Below are positions 1 to 7,499 of a DNA stretch of 38,883 bases, piece by piece. The number at the start of each line of letters is the position of its first letter. Within the stretch, counting starts at the first letter, position 1. The stretch is taken from assembly GCA_012519495.1 (NCBI GenBank), contig JAAYQA010000045.1, positions 1 to 38,883 on the forward strand, given 5' to 3'. The DNA comes from Tissierellia bacterium. GTDB taxonomy: Bacteria > Bacillota > Clostridia > Tissierellales > Peptoniphilaceae. A program made the translations under genes and the position numbers. The notes beneath the pieces are model-generated. The model worked only from the letters and a program-made list of their open reading frames with translations, had not been told where the DNA came from and ran no database searches.

Positions 1-42
1 CGCCAGCGTTCGTCCTGAGCCAGGATCAAACTCTCAAATAAA
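1..42 (-). rRNA. rrs: 16S rRNA, 5' end only (partial)
   Basis: The reverse complement of the first bases reads GAGAGTTTGATCCTGGCTCA followed by GGACGAACGCTGGCG, the universal start of bacterial 16S rRNA. The mature 5' end is placed near position 42 by comparison with Bacillus-type 16S (TTTAT..GAGAGTTTGATCC). The rest of the gene lies beyond the left edge. The GGACGAACGCTGGCG form is usual for Bacillota. Confidence 0.97.
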
Positions 43-88
43 AGTTTAATCTTAGCTTTATTTTTTGTTTCGAAATTTTTGTTTGTAC

Positions 89-100
89 GTTCTCAAAGAT
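89..100 (-). promoter_or_regulatory. boxA-like antitermination element in rRNA leader
   Basis: The minus strand reads ATCTTTGAGAAC about 50 bases before the 16S start, resembling the boxA of Bacillus rRNA leaders (TGTTCTTTGAAAACT). boxA recruits the Nus antitermination complex on untranslated rRNA. The match is imperfect, so the call rests mostly on position. Confidence 0.5.
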
Positions 101-164
101 TTCACACTTATTCTCTTGTTTAGGTGCGTTGTGCGCTCTCCTTCCAGAAGAAGAGTGCCCTATT

Positions 165-193
165 AGTATAGCAACCACTCAGAGAAATGTCAA
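165..193 (-). promoter_or_regulatory. rRNA promoter P2 (sigma-A)
   Basis: On the minus strand there is a perfect -35 TTGACA (188-193), a 17-base spacer and -10 TATACT (165-170). Transcription would start near 158, giving a leader of about 115 bases before 16S. Confidence 0.88.
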
Positions 194-261
194 ATAAAAT
201 TTTCATCTTTTTAACATTCTGTTTACATGGGCTTGTGCCCCCGCTGAGTGACAGCTTGTCT

Positions 262-290
262 ATAGTACCAAGATCCAAAGTACTTGTCAA
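262..290 (-). promoter_or_regulatory. rRNA promoter P1 (sigma-A)
   Basis: On the minus strand: perfect -35 TTGACA (285-290), 17-base spacer, -10 TACTAT (262-267), 97 bases upstream of P2. The A/T-rich stretch at 291-320, upstream of the -35, could act as an UP element and overlaps the 3' end of the amidase gene. Tandem promoters are typical of rRNA operons. I see no T-tailed hairpin between the amidase stop codon and P1. Confidence 0.82.
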
Positions 291-307
291 GCGTTTTTAG
301 CAAATTT

Positions 308-1204
308 TTACAAATTCTTTTTTCGCACGGCTTCTAATACGGAAATCGGCAGTTCCATGCGCATGGTAACCTGCGGATCCACAATCTGGCAGACGCTGAG
401 CCGGCCTGCGGCGGACAAAAGCATATAGGCTTCGTTAAAGGAAAGCCCCGCTGTGTCCTGCAGATACCGGACCATGCGTTCACTCGCATGGTAGGAGGCT
501 TTTTCCATGGTGTCGTCGGAATAAAGGACGGCAAAGGTGTCTTCGGTTTGCACGGCCGGTGTCGGAAGAGTTGTGTTTTTGATGAGCTCCACTACGACTT
601 CCACCTCGCCTGCCATTTCCACCCCCGAAACGGATATCTCTCCGTCTCCCATGGCGGCGTGCAGATCCCCCAGGGCCAAAAGGGCGCCCGGCACTTCTAC
701 GGGAAGATAGAGCGTGGCGCCTTCTTTTATCAGGGTACAGTCCATATTGCCGCCATGTGCACCGGGGGTTCCGGTTTCTACGGGCTCTCCTGCCGGGGCA
801 GTGCCGATCACGCCGATCATTTTGGTTAATGGCAGGGTTGCCCCGAACAGATTCAGCGTGTCTTTTTCTATGGGGAATACTCCGGTTTCCGTTTCTGTCA
901 CCTTGTCCCCCAGCAAGCCGAATTCCGGTGCCGCAACCATGACCCCTTGCGGACCGGGCAGAATGCGCTGAATGGTTACGGCAAGCACATCGCCCGCTTG
1001 GGCTCCTTCTATATATACGGGACCGGTTGCCGGATTGATCCGCGAGAAGTCGATTTCTGTGACGAGATCTTTTTCGGTGTGAATGGTGTCGGTGAAGCAG
1101 TCACAGGTTACAAAACGCAGGGTATCGCCGGATGAAGCCGTGGCTACGGGCGGATTGTCCTTATCCATTTGATACACAAGCCTGTCTTTGGGAATATGCA
1201 GCAT
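308..1204 (-). CDS. Acetamidase/formamidase family protein
   Basis: The 298-residue protein matches the FmdA/AmdA amidase family, which hydrolyses short aliphatic amides such as formamide or acetamide to ammonia and the acid. Family-typical segments are the N-terminal HTEKDLVTEIDFSRINPATGP, the glycine-rich GAHGGNMDC near residue 150 and the LGDLHAAMGDGE segment near 180. It is cytoplasmic with no signal peptide. The ATG follows AAAGGAGG at good spacing. It is a single-gene unit diverging from pepT, with its own promoter at 1230-1257. No terminator is visible before the rRNA promoters. The substrate cannot be assigned; ammonia release would suit an amino-acid fermenter. Confidence 0.88.
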   Translation of the reverse strand: MLHIPKDRLVYQMDKDNPPVATASSGDTLRFVTCDCFTDTIHTEKDLVTEIDFSRINPATGPVYIEGAQAGDVLAVTIQRILPGPQGVMVAAPEFGLLGDKVTETETGVFPIEKDTLNLFGATLPLTKMIGVIGTAPAGEPVETGTPGAHGGNMDCTLIKEGATLYLPVEVPGALLALGDLHAAMGDGEISVSGVEMAGEVEVVVELIKNTTLPTPAVQTEDTFAVLYSDDTMEKASYHASERMVRYLQDTAGLSFNEAYMLLSAAGRLSVCQIVDPQVTMRMELPISVLEAVRKKNL

Positions 1205-1229
1205 GTCTTCGCCTCCTTTGTTTAGCTAT

Positions 1230-1257
1230 ATTGTAGAAGAACCACGCGCAATGTCAA
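1230..1257 (-). promoter_or_regulatory. Promoter of the amidase gene
   Basis: Minus strand: TTGACA (1252-1257), 16-base spacer, TACAAT (1230-1235). It lies back to back with the pepT promoter, so both genes are read from one short divergent region. Confidence 0.7.
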
Positions 1258-1263
1258 ACGAAT

Positions 1264-1292
1264 TTGGTGCGTCCGTATCCTTCCCTTATAAT
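1264..1292 (+). promoter_or_regulatory. Promoter of pepT
   Basis: A perfect -10 TATAAT (1287-1292) with a weak -35 TTGGTG (1264-1269) and a 17-base spacer. The leader to the pepT ATG is short, about 17 bases, and contains AAAAGGAG. Confidence 0.65.
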
Positions 1293-1315
1293 AGAAAGAA
1301 AAAAGGAGCGATGAA

Positions 1316-2539
1316 ATGACAACACCCGATGTATTGGAACGATTTCTTCGTTATGTAAAAATGGACACGCAGAGTGCGCCCGATCAGGACACCGTACCCA
1401 GCACGAAAAAACAGTTTGATCTGGCACGGCTCCTCGAGCAGGAGTTAAACGAAATGGGTTTGACGGATGTGAAGGTGGACGAGCACGGCTATGTCTATGC
1501 GACGCTTGCGAAAAACGTGGAGCGGGATGTGCCAAAGATCGGCTGGATTGCGCACATGGATACCGCCCCCGATTATTCCGGAAAAGATGTGAACCCGCAG
1601 CTGGTGGAGTATACCGGCGGCGACCTGTCTTTGTCTGCCGATGCGGTCCTTACAGTAGCGGATTTTCCGTTTTTGGATGATCTGCAGGGAGAAACGCTGG
1701 TTACAACCGACGGCACGACGCTTTTGGGTGCGGACAACAAAGCCGGCGTAGCTGCGATTATGTCGGCCATGAAGCATCTGCTTGCACATCCGGAGATCCC
1801 CCATGGCGATCTGAAGATTGCTTTTACCCCGGACGAAGAAGTCGGACGCGGGGCGGATTTTTTTGATGTGGAGGGTTTCGGGGCGGACTTTGCCTATACG
1901 GTGGACGGCGGTCCCGTAGGCGAGATCACCTATGAATCATTCAATGCCGCATCGGCCACCGTGCGGGTCAGGGGCAACAGCATACACCCGGGCCACGCAA
2001 AAGATGTGATGGTCAACGCGCAGATTGTCGCCATGGAACTGTTTCAAATGCTTCCGGTTGCCCAAAGGCCCGAGCACACGGAAAACTACGAAGGGTTTTA
2101 TCTGCTGCATCATATGGAAGGCACGGTGGAAGAAGCGGAACTTCACTTTATTATCCGGGATCATGACCGGGCTTTATTTGAACAGAAAAAAGAATTCCTG
2201 CACGCCTGTGCTACCCTGCTGAATGAAAAGTACGGCGAACGGGTCACCGTGGAAACAAAAGACACCTACTATAATATGGGTGAGAAAATCGCCCCCCGTA
2301 TGGAAATCGTCCGTCTGGCCGAAGAAGCCATGCAGGAGATCGGTCTTACCCCTTTTGTCGAGCCGATTCGCGGCGGTACAGACGGCTCCCGCCTTTCTTT
2401 TATGGGATTGCCCACGCCGAATCTTTTCACCGGCGGCTATAACTATCACGGGAAATACGAGCTGATTCCTGTCAGCAGTATGGAAAAAGCCGTTGCTACG
2501 ATCGTAAAGATTGCGGAGAATAATACGAAACAGAAATAA
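1316..2539 (+). CDS. pepT: Peptidase T (tripeptide aminopeptidase, M20B)
   Basis: This 407-residue cytoplasmic di-zinc aminopeptidase releases the N-terminal residue of tripeptides. Full family length. Visible metal and catalytic residues: H80 and D82 in IAHMDTAPD, D140 in GADNKAG, E174-E175 in TPDEEVG, D197 in YTVDGG, and H378 in the C-terminal YNYHGKYE. ATG follows AAAAGGAGCGATGAA. The gene is followed 15 bases later by a nitroreductase gene, and the two probably form one transcript ending at the 3104 terminator. It likely feeds peptide-derived amino acids into catabolism. Confidence 0.96.
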   Translation: MTTPDVLERFLRYVKMDTQSAPDQDTVPSTKKQFDLARLLEQELNEMGLTDVKVDEHGYVYATLAKNVERDVPKIGWIAHMDTAPDYSGKDVNPQLVEYTGGDLSLSADAVLTVADFPFLDDLQGETLVTTDGTTLLGADNKAGVAAIMSAMKHLLAHPEIPHGDLKIAFTPDEEVGRGADFFDVEGFGADFAYTVDGGPVGEITYESFNAASATVRVRGNSIHPGHAKDVMVNAQIVAMELFQMLPVAQRPEHTENYEGFYLLHHMEGTVEEAELHFIIRDHDRALFEQKKEFLHACATLLNEKYGERVTVETKDTYYNMGEKIAPRMEIVRLAEEAMQEIGLTPFVEPIRGGTDGSRLSFMGLPTPNLFTGGYNYHGKYELIPVSSMEKAVATIVKIAENNTKQK

Positions 2540-2554
2540 AACGGAGGCGATACG

Positions 2555-3097
2555 ATGCATGAAATCATGAAAAGCCGGAGAAGTGTACGAAAGTATACGG
2601 ACGAACCGGTTACAGACGCTGCGATCAGGGAATTGCTGGAAGCGGCCCGGTCAGCCCCTTCGGGGCACAATTTGCAGCCGTGGCGTTTTGTGGTCGTGCG
2701 CGATGAACACACCCGCCAACAGCTGGCCGCCTGCAATCATAATCAGATGTTTATGGCGGATGCGCCGGTGCATATTGTTGTAGCCGCCTATCCGCGCTTA
2801 AAAGAAGACGAAACCATTCCTTTTGTGGATGAAGCCTCCCCCGAACACGGGGTAAAGCAAGGAATTCGCGATGGAGCCATTGCAGCCACGTATATTCTCC
2901 TGCAGGCAGAGACCATGGGACTGGGGGCGTGCTGGTGCGGTTGGCACACGCAGGAAGAGGTGCGGGCCGTGCTTCACATCCCCGAGGGGCTTTATGTCGT
3001 AGGCATCATCCCGATCGGGCATCCGGCGGAAACGCCCGAACCCCGTCCGCGCAAAGAACTGGATGAACTGGTTCACTGGGAAATGTGGGGCGAATAA
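2555..3097 (+). CDS. Nitroreductase family protein
   Basis: 180 residues of the FMN-dependent nitroreductase fold. The N-terminal RRSVRKYTDEPV and ARSAPSGHNLQPWRFVVV segments are the usual FMN-phosphate and isoalloxazine contacts; GLGACWCGW near residue 125 and GIIPIGHPAE near 150 are the C-terminal family motifs. Such enzymes use NAD(P)H to reduce flavins, quinones or nitro compounds; the real substrate is unknown. ATG follows ACGGAGGCGATACG. It is downstream of pepT and closed by a strong terminator. Confidence 0.9.
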   Translation: MHEIMKSRRSVRKYTDEPVTDAAIRELLEAARSAPSGHNLQPWRFVVVRDEHTRQQLAACNHNQMFMADAPVHIVVAAYPRLKEDETIPFVDEASPEHGVKQGIRDGAIAATYILLQAETMGLGACWCGWHTQEEVRAVLHIPEGLYVVGIIPIGHPAETPEPRPRKELDELVHWEMWGE

Positions 3098-3103
3098 ATA
3101 AAT

Positions 3104-3135
3104 CCCGGCGTTTAAAGTAAACGCCGGGGTTTTGT
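3104..3135. terminator. Bidirectional rho-independent terminator
   Basis: Stem CCCGGCGTTTA (3104-3114) and TAAACGCCGGG (3118-3128), an 11-bp perfect stem with a 3-base loop, followed by GTTTTGTGTTTT. On the other strand the hairpin is followed by ATTTATTTATT, so it can also end arcAB transcription. It lies between convergent genes. Confidence 0.88.
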
Positions 3136-3160
3136 GTTTTATACGAGCTGTGATTCGCTT

Positions 3161-4159
3161 TTACAGTTTGCCGATTGTTGCGACCATAACGGCTTTGATG
3201 GTATGCAGGCGGTTTTCTGCCTGATCGAATACGCGGGACTGGCGGGATCGGAACACTTCGTCGGATACTTCCATTTCTTTGATGCCGAATTTGTCGCCGA
3301 TTTCTTTGCCGGTCGTGGTGTTGAGGTCGTGGAACGAGGGCAGGCAATGCAGGAAGATGCACGCGTCGTTACCGGTTTTGTCCATCATGGCGCGGTCTAC
3401 CCGATACGGGGACAAAAGGTCGATCCGCTCTTTGAACTGATCTTCTTCTCCCATGGAGACCCAGACGTCGGTGTAAATAACATCGGCGTCTTTTACTGCG
3501 TCGATCTCTTCCGACAAGGTGATGCTGCCGCCGGTTGCCGCAGCGACTTCTTTCATTTCTTCCACGAGGGCTTCGTCGGTCCAGAGCGCTTTGGGTGCGA
3601 TAGCCGTGTACTGCAAGCCCATTTTTGCACAGGCGATCAGGAGCGCATTGCCCATATTGTTGCGGGCGTCTCCCACATATACGAATTTTACCTCGCGCAG
3701 CGGTTTGAAGACCTGTTCTTCCACAGTCATCAGGTCGGCGAGCACTTGCGTGGGATGATCGTCGTCGGTGAGGCCGTTCCAAACGGGTACGCCGGCATGT
3801 TTGGCCAGTTCTTCCACCGTTTTTTGGGCATAGCCGCGGTATTCGATCCCGTCGTAAAAACGGCCCAGCACTTTGGCGGTATCTTCGATAGATTCTTTTT
3901 TGTTCATCTGGCTGTCCTGTGCACCCAGGAAGGTTGCGTGTCCGCCTTCGTCCAAAACAGCGGCCTCAAACGCACAGCGGGTGCGCGTAGAGGTTTTTTC
4001 AAACAGCAGCACGATATTCTTTCGGTACAGCAGATCGCCCCGGATCCCTTCTCTTTTTCTTCGTTTCAGATCGTGGGCCAGGTCCAGCAGAAAACGGATT
4101 TCGTCCGGCGTATAGTCTTTCAGTGTCAAAAGGCTTCGCCCTTGCAGATTTACCGGCAT
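3161..4159 (-). CDS. arcB: Ornithine carbamoyltransferase, probably catabolic
   Basis: 332 residues. It interconverts citrulline plus phosphate and ornithine plus carbamoyl phosphate. Carbamoyl-phosphate site STRTR at 57-61, HPTQ at 135-138, SMG at 235-237, and HCLPSF at 271-276 (usually HCLPAF). The gene follows arcA by 17 bases and has its own AAGGGGG ribosome site, so the context favours the arginine deiminase pathway over arginine synthesis (argF). No carbamate kinase (arcC) or arginine/ornithine antiporter (arcD) is in the window. Confidence 0.95.
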   Translation of the reverse strand: MPVNLQGRSLLTLKDYTPDEIRFLLDLAHDLKRRKREGIRGDLLYRKNIVLLFEKTSTRTRCAFEAAVLDEGGHATFLGAQDSQMNKKESIEDTAKVLGRFYDGIEYRGYAQKTVEELAKHAGVPVWNGLTDDDHPTQVLADLMTVEEQVFKPLREVKFVYVGDARNNMGNALLIACAKMGLQYTAIAPKALWTDEALVEEMKEVAAATGGSITLSEEIDAVKDADVIYTDVWVSMGEEDQFKERIDLLSPYRVDRAMMDKTGNDACIFLHCLPSFHDLNTTTGKEIGDKFGIKEMEVSDEVFRSRQSRVFDQAENRLHTIKAVMVATIGKL

Positions 4160-4176
4160 ACAATTTCCCCCTTGAA

Positions 4177-5400
4177 TTATTGGATCGCTTCACGCACAAG
4201 CGGCATGGACATGCAACGCGGGCCGCCCCGTCCCCGGGACAGTTCGCTGGAGTCGATCTCATGCAGCTTGATTCCGTATCGGTCTAACAGATCGTTCGTG
4301 TGATAATTTCGTACATAGACGACGCATTCCCCCGGTTTGATACACAGGGTGTTGGAGCCGTCGTTCCATTGTTCTCTGGGCGCATGGATCGGGTGCCCGC
4401 CGGCGCAGGGGATCAATTGCACCTGCTCCTGTTGCAGCACATCCGCCAGCACGCGGGCCAGCTGATTCGTGTTTTCCGTAATGCGCAGGCCGTCGGGGCC
4501 GTTTTTTGTCAGTGTGAAAATGCGCAAAGTGGGTTCGATCTCCGGGTGAATGACGAACTTGTCGTAATCCACCTGGGTCAAGACGGTGTCCAAATGCATA
4601 AACGCACGCACTTTCGGAATCTTTACGGCAATCACCTGCTTGAAACCGCCTGCATCCAGCAGGCTTTTTGCGACGGTTTCAATTCCGCCGGGATGCGTGC
4701 GCTGCGAGATGCCGATCATGACGGTGTCCTTTGTAAGGACGAGAATATCGCCGCCTTCCAGGCTGTGGGTTTCGTTGCGATGATACCATTTCGGGATCGC
4801 CTCGGTCCCGTACACCGGATGATGTGTGAAGATCTGTTCGGTCAGGAGGGTTTCTCTCTGCCGGACGGCGGTGTACATGCGGTGAATGCTGACACCCTGC
4901 CCGATCACCGACAGGGGGTCGCGCATAAAATACAGATTGGGCATCGGCTGGGTCAGAATCATGGAATCATCGGCGCGGTCGGTGAGCGTCGTCTTCTTGA
5001 TCGTCGGAAAATCATCCAGCGTCAAACCGGCAATCATCGTGTCGCACAAAAGGGACAAGTCGTCGATTCCTTCCAGATAGGCGGCCAGGCTTTTGTTGCG
5101 CACAGGCGAGGGAAATTCCATCTCTCCGATATAGCGGGCGATAAAGTCTTTTCGCACGCCTTCGTCCTGCAGGCTTTCTGCGAGAAGATCGGTCAGATAG
5201 ACAATCTCTACACCCTGTTTTTCCATAATGGTGGCAAATGCGTCATGTTCTTTCATGGCGGCTTCCGCATAGGGTATATCATCAAACAGCAGATCCTCCA
5301 TGGTTCCTGGTGTCATGTTTTCGATTTCTTTTCCCGGGCGATGAAGCAGAACTTTTTTCAGCGGCCCGATTTCCGAGTATACTTGCAATGGGGATGTCAT
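4177..5400 (-). CDS. arcA: Arginine deiminase
   Basis: 407 residues, full length. It converts arginine to citrulline and ammonia. Motifs: FMRDP at 158-162, EGGD at 215-218, H269 in MHLD, and the C-terminal [13 protein letters not shown] whose C396 is the catalytic nucleophile. It is the first gene of arcAB. The ATG follows GAAGGAGGAATT. Together with arcB this gives arginine fermentation, yielding ATP once carbamate kinase acts, and ammonia for acid protection. Confidence 0.97.
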   Translation of the reverse strand: MTSPLQVYSEIGPLKKVLLHRPGKEIENMTPGTMEDLLFDDIPYAEAAMKEHDAFATIMEKQGVEIVYLTDLLAESLQDEGVRKDFIARYIGEMEFPSPVRNKSLAAYLEGIDDLSLLCDTMIAGLTLDDFPTIKKTTLTDRADDSMILTQPMPNLYFMRDPLSVIGQGVSIHRMYTAVRQRETLLTEQIFTHHPVYGTEAIPKWYHRNETHSLEGGDILVLTKDTVMIGISQRTHPGGIETVAKSLLDAGGFKQVIAVKIPKVRAFMHLDTVLTQVDYDKFVIHPEIEPTLRIFTLTKNGPDGLRITENTNQLARVLADVLQQEQVQLIPCAGGHPIHAPREQWNDGSNTLCIKPGECVVYVRNYHTNDLLDRYGIKLHEIDSSELSRGRGGPRCMSMPLVREAIQ

Positions 5401-5424
5401 AATTCCTCCTTCAGTATACGAAAC

Positions 5425-5453
5425 ACTATATCAAAAGCAAACGATCGGCGCAA
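5425..5453 (-). promoter_or_regulatory. Promoter of arcAB
   Basis: Minus strand: -10 TATAGT (5425-5430), 17-base spacer, -35 TTGCGC (5448-5453). The weak -35 fits a regulated promoter. I could not recognise a clear ArgR box. Confidence 0.55.
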
Positions 5454-5480
5454 TAAATGACAAGGTTTTCCTCTTATAAA

Positions 5481-5511
5481 ATGGCAAGTTCCCGCAGTAT
5501 GTGGTATACTG
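5481..5511 (+). promoter_or_regulatory. Promoter of rubrerythrin with inverted repeat over the -10
   Basis: -35 ATGGCA (5481-5486), 18-base spacer, -10 TATACT (5505-5510). CAGTAT (5495-5500) and ATACTG (5506-5511) form a 6-bp inverted repeat with a 5-base gap that covers the -10 and could be an operator. It does not match the PerR box consensus. Confidence 0.5.
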
Positions 5512-5553
5512 GGAGCGTAAGAAAGAGTGTTATTCTGAAAGGAGAATGTACCT

Positions 5554-6135
5554 ATGGACTTAAAAGGTTCCAAAACGGCCGTAAACTTAATGACTTCTTT
5601 TGCGGGTGAGTCCCAGGCAAGAATGCGTTATACATACTACGCGTCCCAGGCCAAAAAGGACGGCTATGTACAAATTGCCAATATTTTTGAAGAAACGGCG
5701 AGAAACGAACAGGAACACGCCAAGCGCTTCATGAAGTTTCTGCGCGACGCGATGGAAGGTGAAACCGTTGAGATCAACTGGGCGTTCCCGGTGAATCTGC
5801 AGGACACCAAGTCGAATCTGAAAGCCGCTGCAGAAGGCGAAAACGAAGAACATACGGAAATGTATCCGGAGTTTAAGCGCGTTGCCGAAGAAGAAGGTTT
5901 TGAAGATATCGCGTATGTATTCCAGGAGATTTCCGAGGTGGAAGAACGCCACGAACGCCGCTTCCTGAAGCTGCTAAAGAATATCGAAGAAGGCAAGGTC
6001 TTTAAAAAGGACGAAGAAGTTGAATGGAAATGCAACAACTGCGGTTATGTGCACAAAGGCACGGAAGCCCCCATCGTCTGCCCCGCCTGCGACCATCCCC
6101 AGGCGCATTTCGAAGTATTCAAAGAAACCTATTAA
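5554..6135 (+). CDS. rbr: Rubrerythrin
   Basis: 193 residues. An N-terminal ferritin-like four-helix di-iron domain (E19, E52-E54/H55, E99 region, E127, E130 and H133 as the expected ligands) is followed by a C-terminal rubredoxin-like domain with C160-x2-C163 and C176-x2-C179. Rubrerythrin reduces hydrogen peroxide to water in anaerobes, taking electrons from rubredoxin. ATG follows AAAGGAGAATG. A single-gene unit with its own promoter and terminator. A rubredoxin gene that could be its partner lies at 37918. Confidence 0.97.
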   Translation: MDLKGSKTAVNLMTSFAGESQARMRYTYYASQAKKDGYVQIANIFEETARNEQEHAKRFMKFLRDAMEGETVEINWAFPVNLQDTKSNLKAAAEGENEEHTEMYPEFKRVAEEEGFEDIAYVFQEISEVEERHERRFLKLLKNIEEGKVFKKDEEVEWKCNNCGYVHKGTEAPIVCPACDHPQAHFEVFKETY

Positions 6136-6142
6136 AACCGGC

Positions 6143-6174
6143 TCCGGAGGCGAAATCGCCTCCGGATTTTATTC
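6143..6174 (+). terminator. Terminator of rubrerythrin
   Basis: TCCGGAGGCGA (6143-6153) pairs with TCGCCTCCGGA (6156-6166), effectively a 9-bp stem with an AAAT-centred loop, then TTTTATT. It lies 8 bases after the stop codon. Confidence 0.88.
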
Positions 6175-6178
6175 CCCC

Positions 6179-6207
6179 TTTTCAAAAACTTCATTTTCGG
6201 TTATAAT
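6179..6207 (+). promoter_or_regulatory. Promoter of tRNA-Thr
   Basis: -35 TTTTCA (6179-6184), 17-base spacer, perfect -10 TATAAT (6202-6207), 18 bases before the mature tRNA start. Confidence 0.7.
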
Positions 6208-6225
6208 CATTGTCAGTCCCTGTGT

Positions 6226-6301
6226 GCTGCTGTGGCTCAGTTGGTAGAGCAGCTGATTCGTAATCAGCAGGTCAGCGGTTCAAATCCGCTCAGCAGCTCC
6301 A
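6226..6301 (+). tRNA. tRNA-Thr (anticodon CGT)
   Basis: A 76-base cloverleaf: acceptor GCTGCTG/CAGCAGC, D arm GCTC..GAGC, anticodon stem GCTGA/TCAGC with loop TTCGTAA (anticodon CGT, reads ACG), TpsiC arm AGCGG/CCGCT with loop TTCAAAT, discriminator T, and an encoded CCA end at 6299-6301. Confidence 0.97.
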
Positions 6302-6306
6302 AAAAA

Positions 6307-6340
6307 CCCGCGCGATGTTAAGCATCGCGCGGGTTTCTTT
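6307..6340. terminator. Bidirectional terminator after tRNA-Thr
   Basis: CCCGCGCGATG (6307-6317) and CATCGCGCGGG (6323-6333) form an 11-bp stem with loop TTAAG, then TTTCTTTT on the plus strand. A6 lies on the left side, so the minus strand has a U tract as well. It closes both the tRNA unit and the converging stress-protein gene. Confidence 0.9.
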
Positions 6341-6345
6341 TCGTC

Positions 6346-7236
6346 TTATCCGAGGCGGTCTTCGTCGATATCGCCGCGGCGGAGTTCTTCTTCTCTTAGC
6401 AGGCGTTCCTGTTCGGCTTCCAGCATATGGCCTTCCACATCGGGCTCGGGATAGTCCGTTGCTATTTCGTCCTTGGCGTATCCCGGCGGTTTCGGGCCGT
6501 CGCCAAAGAGCGGTTCGCCGGGTTTTCGCAAATCACCCTCGGCAATGTCTCCGTCTTCATAAAGGCGCCGTTCGCCATCGTTTAACTCTTCTCGGCGTGC
6601 CTGTTCGCGGATGCGGGCTTCTTCTGTTTCTTCCACCCGTTCCACGCGGTGCAGGTCTTCATCGGTTACATAATTGGGTTCGTCGATCCGCAGGTGCTCG
6701 TCATCTGCATAGCGGGGCGGTTTATCATCCTGAAACTCCGGTACGCTTCCCGCATAGGGGTCCGCGTGCGATACGGGGCCAACCGTTCCGTCCGGGTGAT
6801 GGGTTCCGCCAATAAACGGATCGACAGGTTCCGTATCGCCAAGCGGCTGCTCCTCCGGCGGGCGCTCGCCAATATGCGCTGCACGGAAGGTCGTATCGGC
6901 GATTTCTGTATCCTCTTCGATCGCCAGCAGGATTTTCCCGTCGTGCACCGCCTGAACATACAGATTCTGATCCTGTTCCGCTACGTCAAAATCCCGGAAC
7001 AGATTGTCCAGCGTGTCGCGTCCGCTGACCCAGTTCACAAAGCGGTCGAATACGCTTTCGTCCCGTGTGTCTTCTCTGACTTCTATGGTGTCGATGTCGG
7101 TATGCTCTTCTACCCGGTCGATATCGCGGTAGACGTCGTGAATAACCGACAGCTGGTTTTCGCGGATTCCCTGTTCTCTCAAATGGTGGATCCGGTCCAG
7201 TGCTTCCTGTTCCGAGTACAGTATTTCGATACGCAT
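6346..7236 (-). CDS. YflT-like general stress protein with long charged tail
   Basis: 296 residues from the ATG at 7236, which follows GGAAAGGAGAATACC; a longer frame upstream has no ribosome site. Residues 1-110 look like the YflT (GSP17M) domain: MRIEILYSEQEALDRI, then repeated acidic segments and a VSGRD..LDNLFRDFDV region. The remaining 180 residues are very rich in D, E, R, P and G, with low complexity, and are probably disordered. In Bacillus, yflT belongs to the sigma-B stress regulon; biochemical function is unknown. A sigma-B-like promoter sits at 7318-7344. No transmembrane segment or signal is visible. Confidence 0.72.
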   Translation of the reverse strand: MRIEILYSEQEALDRIHHLREQGIRENQLSVIHDVYRDIDRVEEHTDIDTIEVREDTRDESVFDRFVNWVSGRDTLDNLFRDFDVAEQDQNLYVQAVHDGKILLAIEEDTEIADTTFRAAHIGERPPEEQPLGDTEPVDPFIGGTHHPDGTVGPVSHADPYAGSVPEFQDDKPPRYADDEHLRIDEPNYVTDEDLHRVERVEETEEARIREQARREELNDGERRLYEDGDIAEGDLRKPGEPLFGDGPKPPGYAKDEIATDYPEPDVEGHMLEAEQERLLREEELRRGDIDEDRLG

Positions 7237-7317
7237 GGTATTCTCCTTTCCAATTTTCGCCGTACAAAAAAAGTCCGACGCTTTCGTTTGTCGATTCAAT
7301 TTGTTGCTAAACGATAT

Positions 7318-7344
7318 ATACCCATGCAGATTATAAATCAAAAC
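7318..7344 (-). promoter_or_regulatory. Sigma-B-like promoter before the YflT-like gene
   Basis: Minus strand: GTTTTG (7339-7344), 15-base spacer, GGGTAT (7318-7323), close to the Bacillus sigma-B consensus GTTTWW-N12-15-GGGWAW. A sigma-A reading is also possible (TTGATT with TATATA at short spacing), so the call is tentative. Confidence 0.42.
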
Positions 7345-7359
7345 GTTTTAATAATTTCT

Positions 7360-7389
7360 TACAAAAAAACGGGCCTGCACAGCAAGTCC
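7360..7389 (-). terminator. Second copy of the pepF terminator, with U7 tail
   Basis: On the minus strand an imperfect hairpin (GGACTTGC / GCAGGCCC with an A-C mismatch, triloop TGT) is followed by seven T. It copies the hairpin beside the pepF stop codon, 103 bases away. Confidence 0.55.
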
Positions 7390-7489
7390 AGCACTCAGTT
7401 TGAGTGCTGGATGAGCGTGCCGCCGAATGCATCCCCGGCCCGACTGAACGGACCTTTGTCTACCGTCTCAAACGGGCCTGCACAGCAAG
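7367..7489. repeat. 20-bp direct repeats flanking an 83-bp segment with a palindrome
   Basis: AAACGGGCCTGCACAGCAAG occurs at 7367-7386 and again at 7470-7489; with the following bases the match is 22 of 23. Between them, TCCAGCACTCA (7387-7397) and TGAGTGCTGGA (7401-7411) form a perfect 11-bp inverted repeat starting directly at the first repeat's end. The intergenic region 7237-7497 holds this, the 7318 promoter and terminators, and no gene that I can see. Confidence 0.85.
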
Positions 7490-7499
7490 CCCGTTTTTT
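7472..7499. terminator. Hairpin directly after pepF
   Basis: On the minus strand, ACGGGCTTGC and GCAGGCCCGT (one U-G pair) form a 10-bp stem with triloop TGT right after the pepF stop codon, but the tail is only TTGAG. On the plus strand the same hairpin is followed by T6. See also the copy at 7360-7389. Confidence 0.7.

Noticed and set aside
225..245. GGGC-TTGT-GCCC hairpin as terminator between amidase and rRNA
   Set aside because: The stem has only 4 bp and neither side has a T tract; it lies between the two rRNA promoters.
5414..5419. GTATAC as an additional arcA -10
   Set aside because: It lies too close to the ribosome site; a transcript from it would start inside the Shine-Dalgarno sequence.
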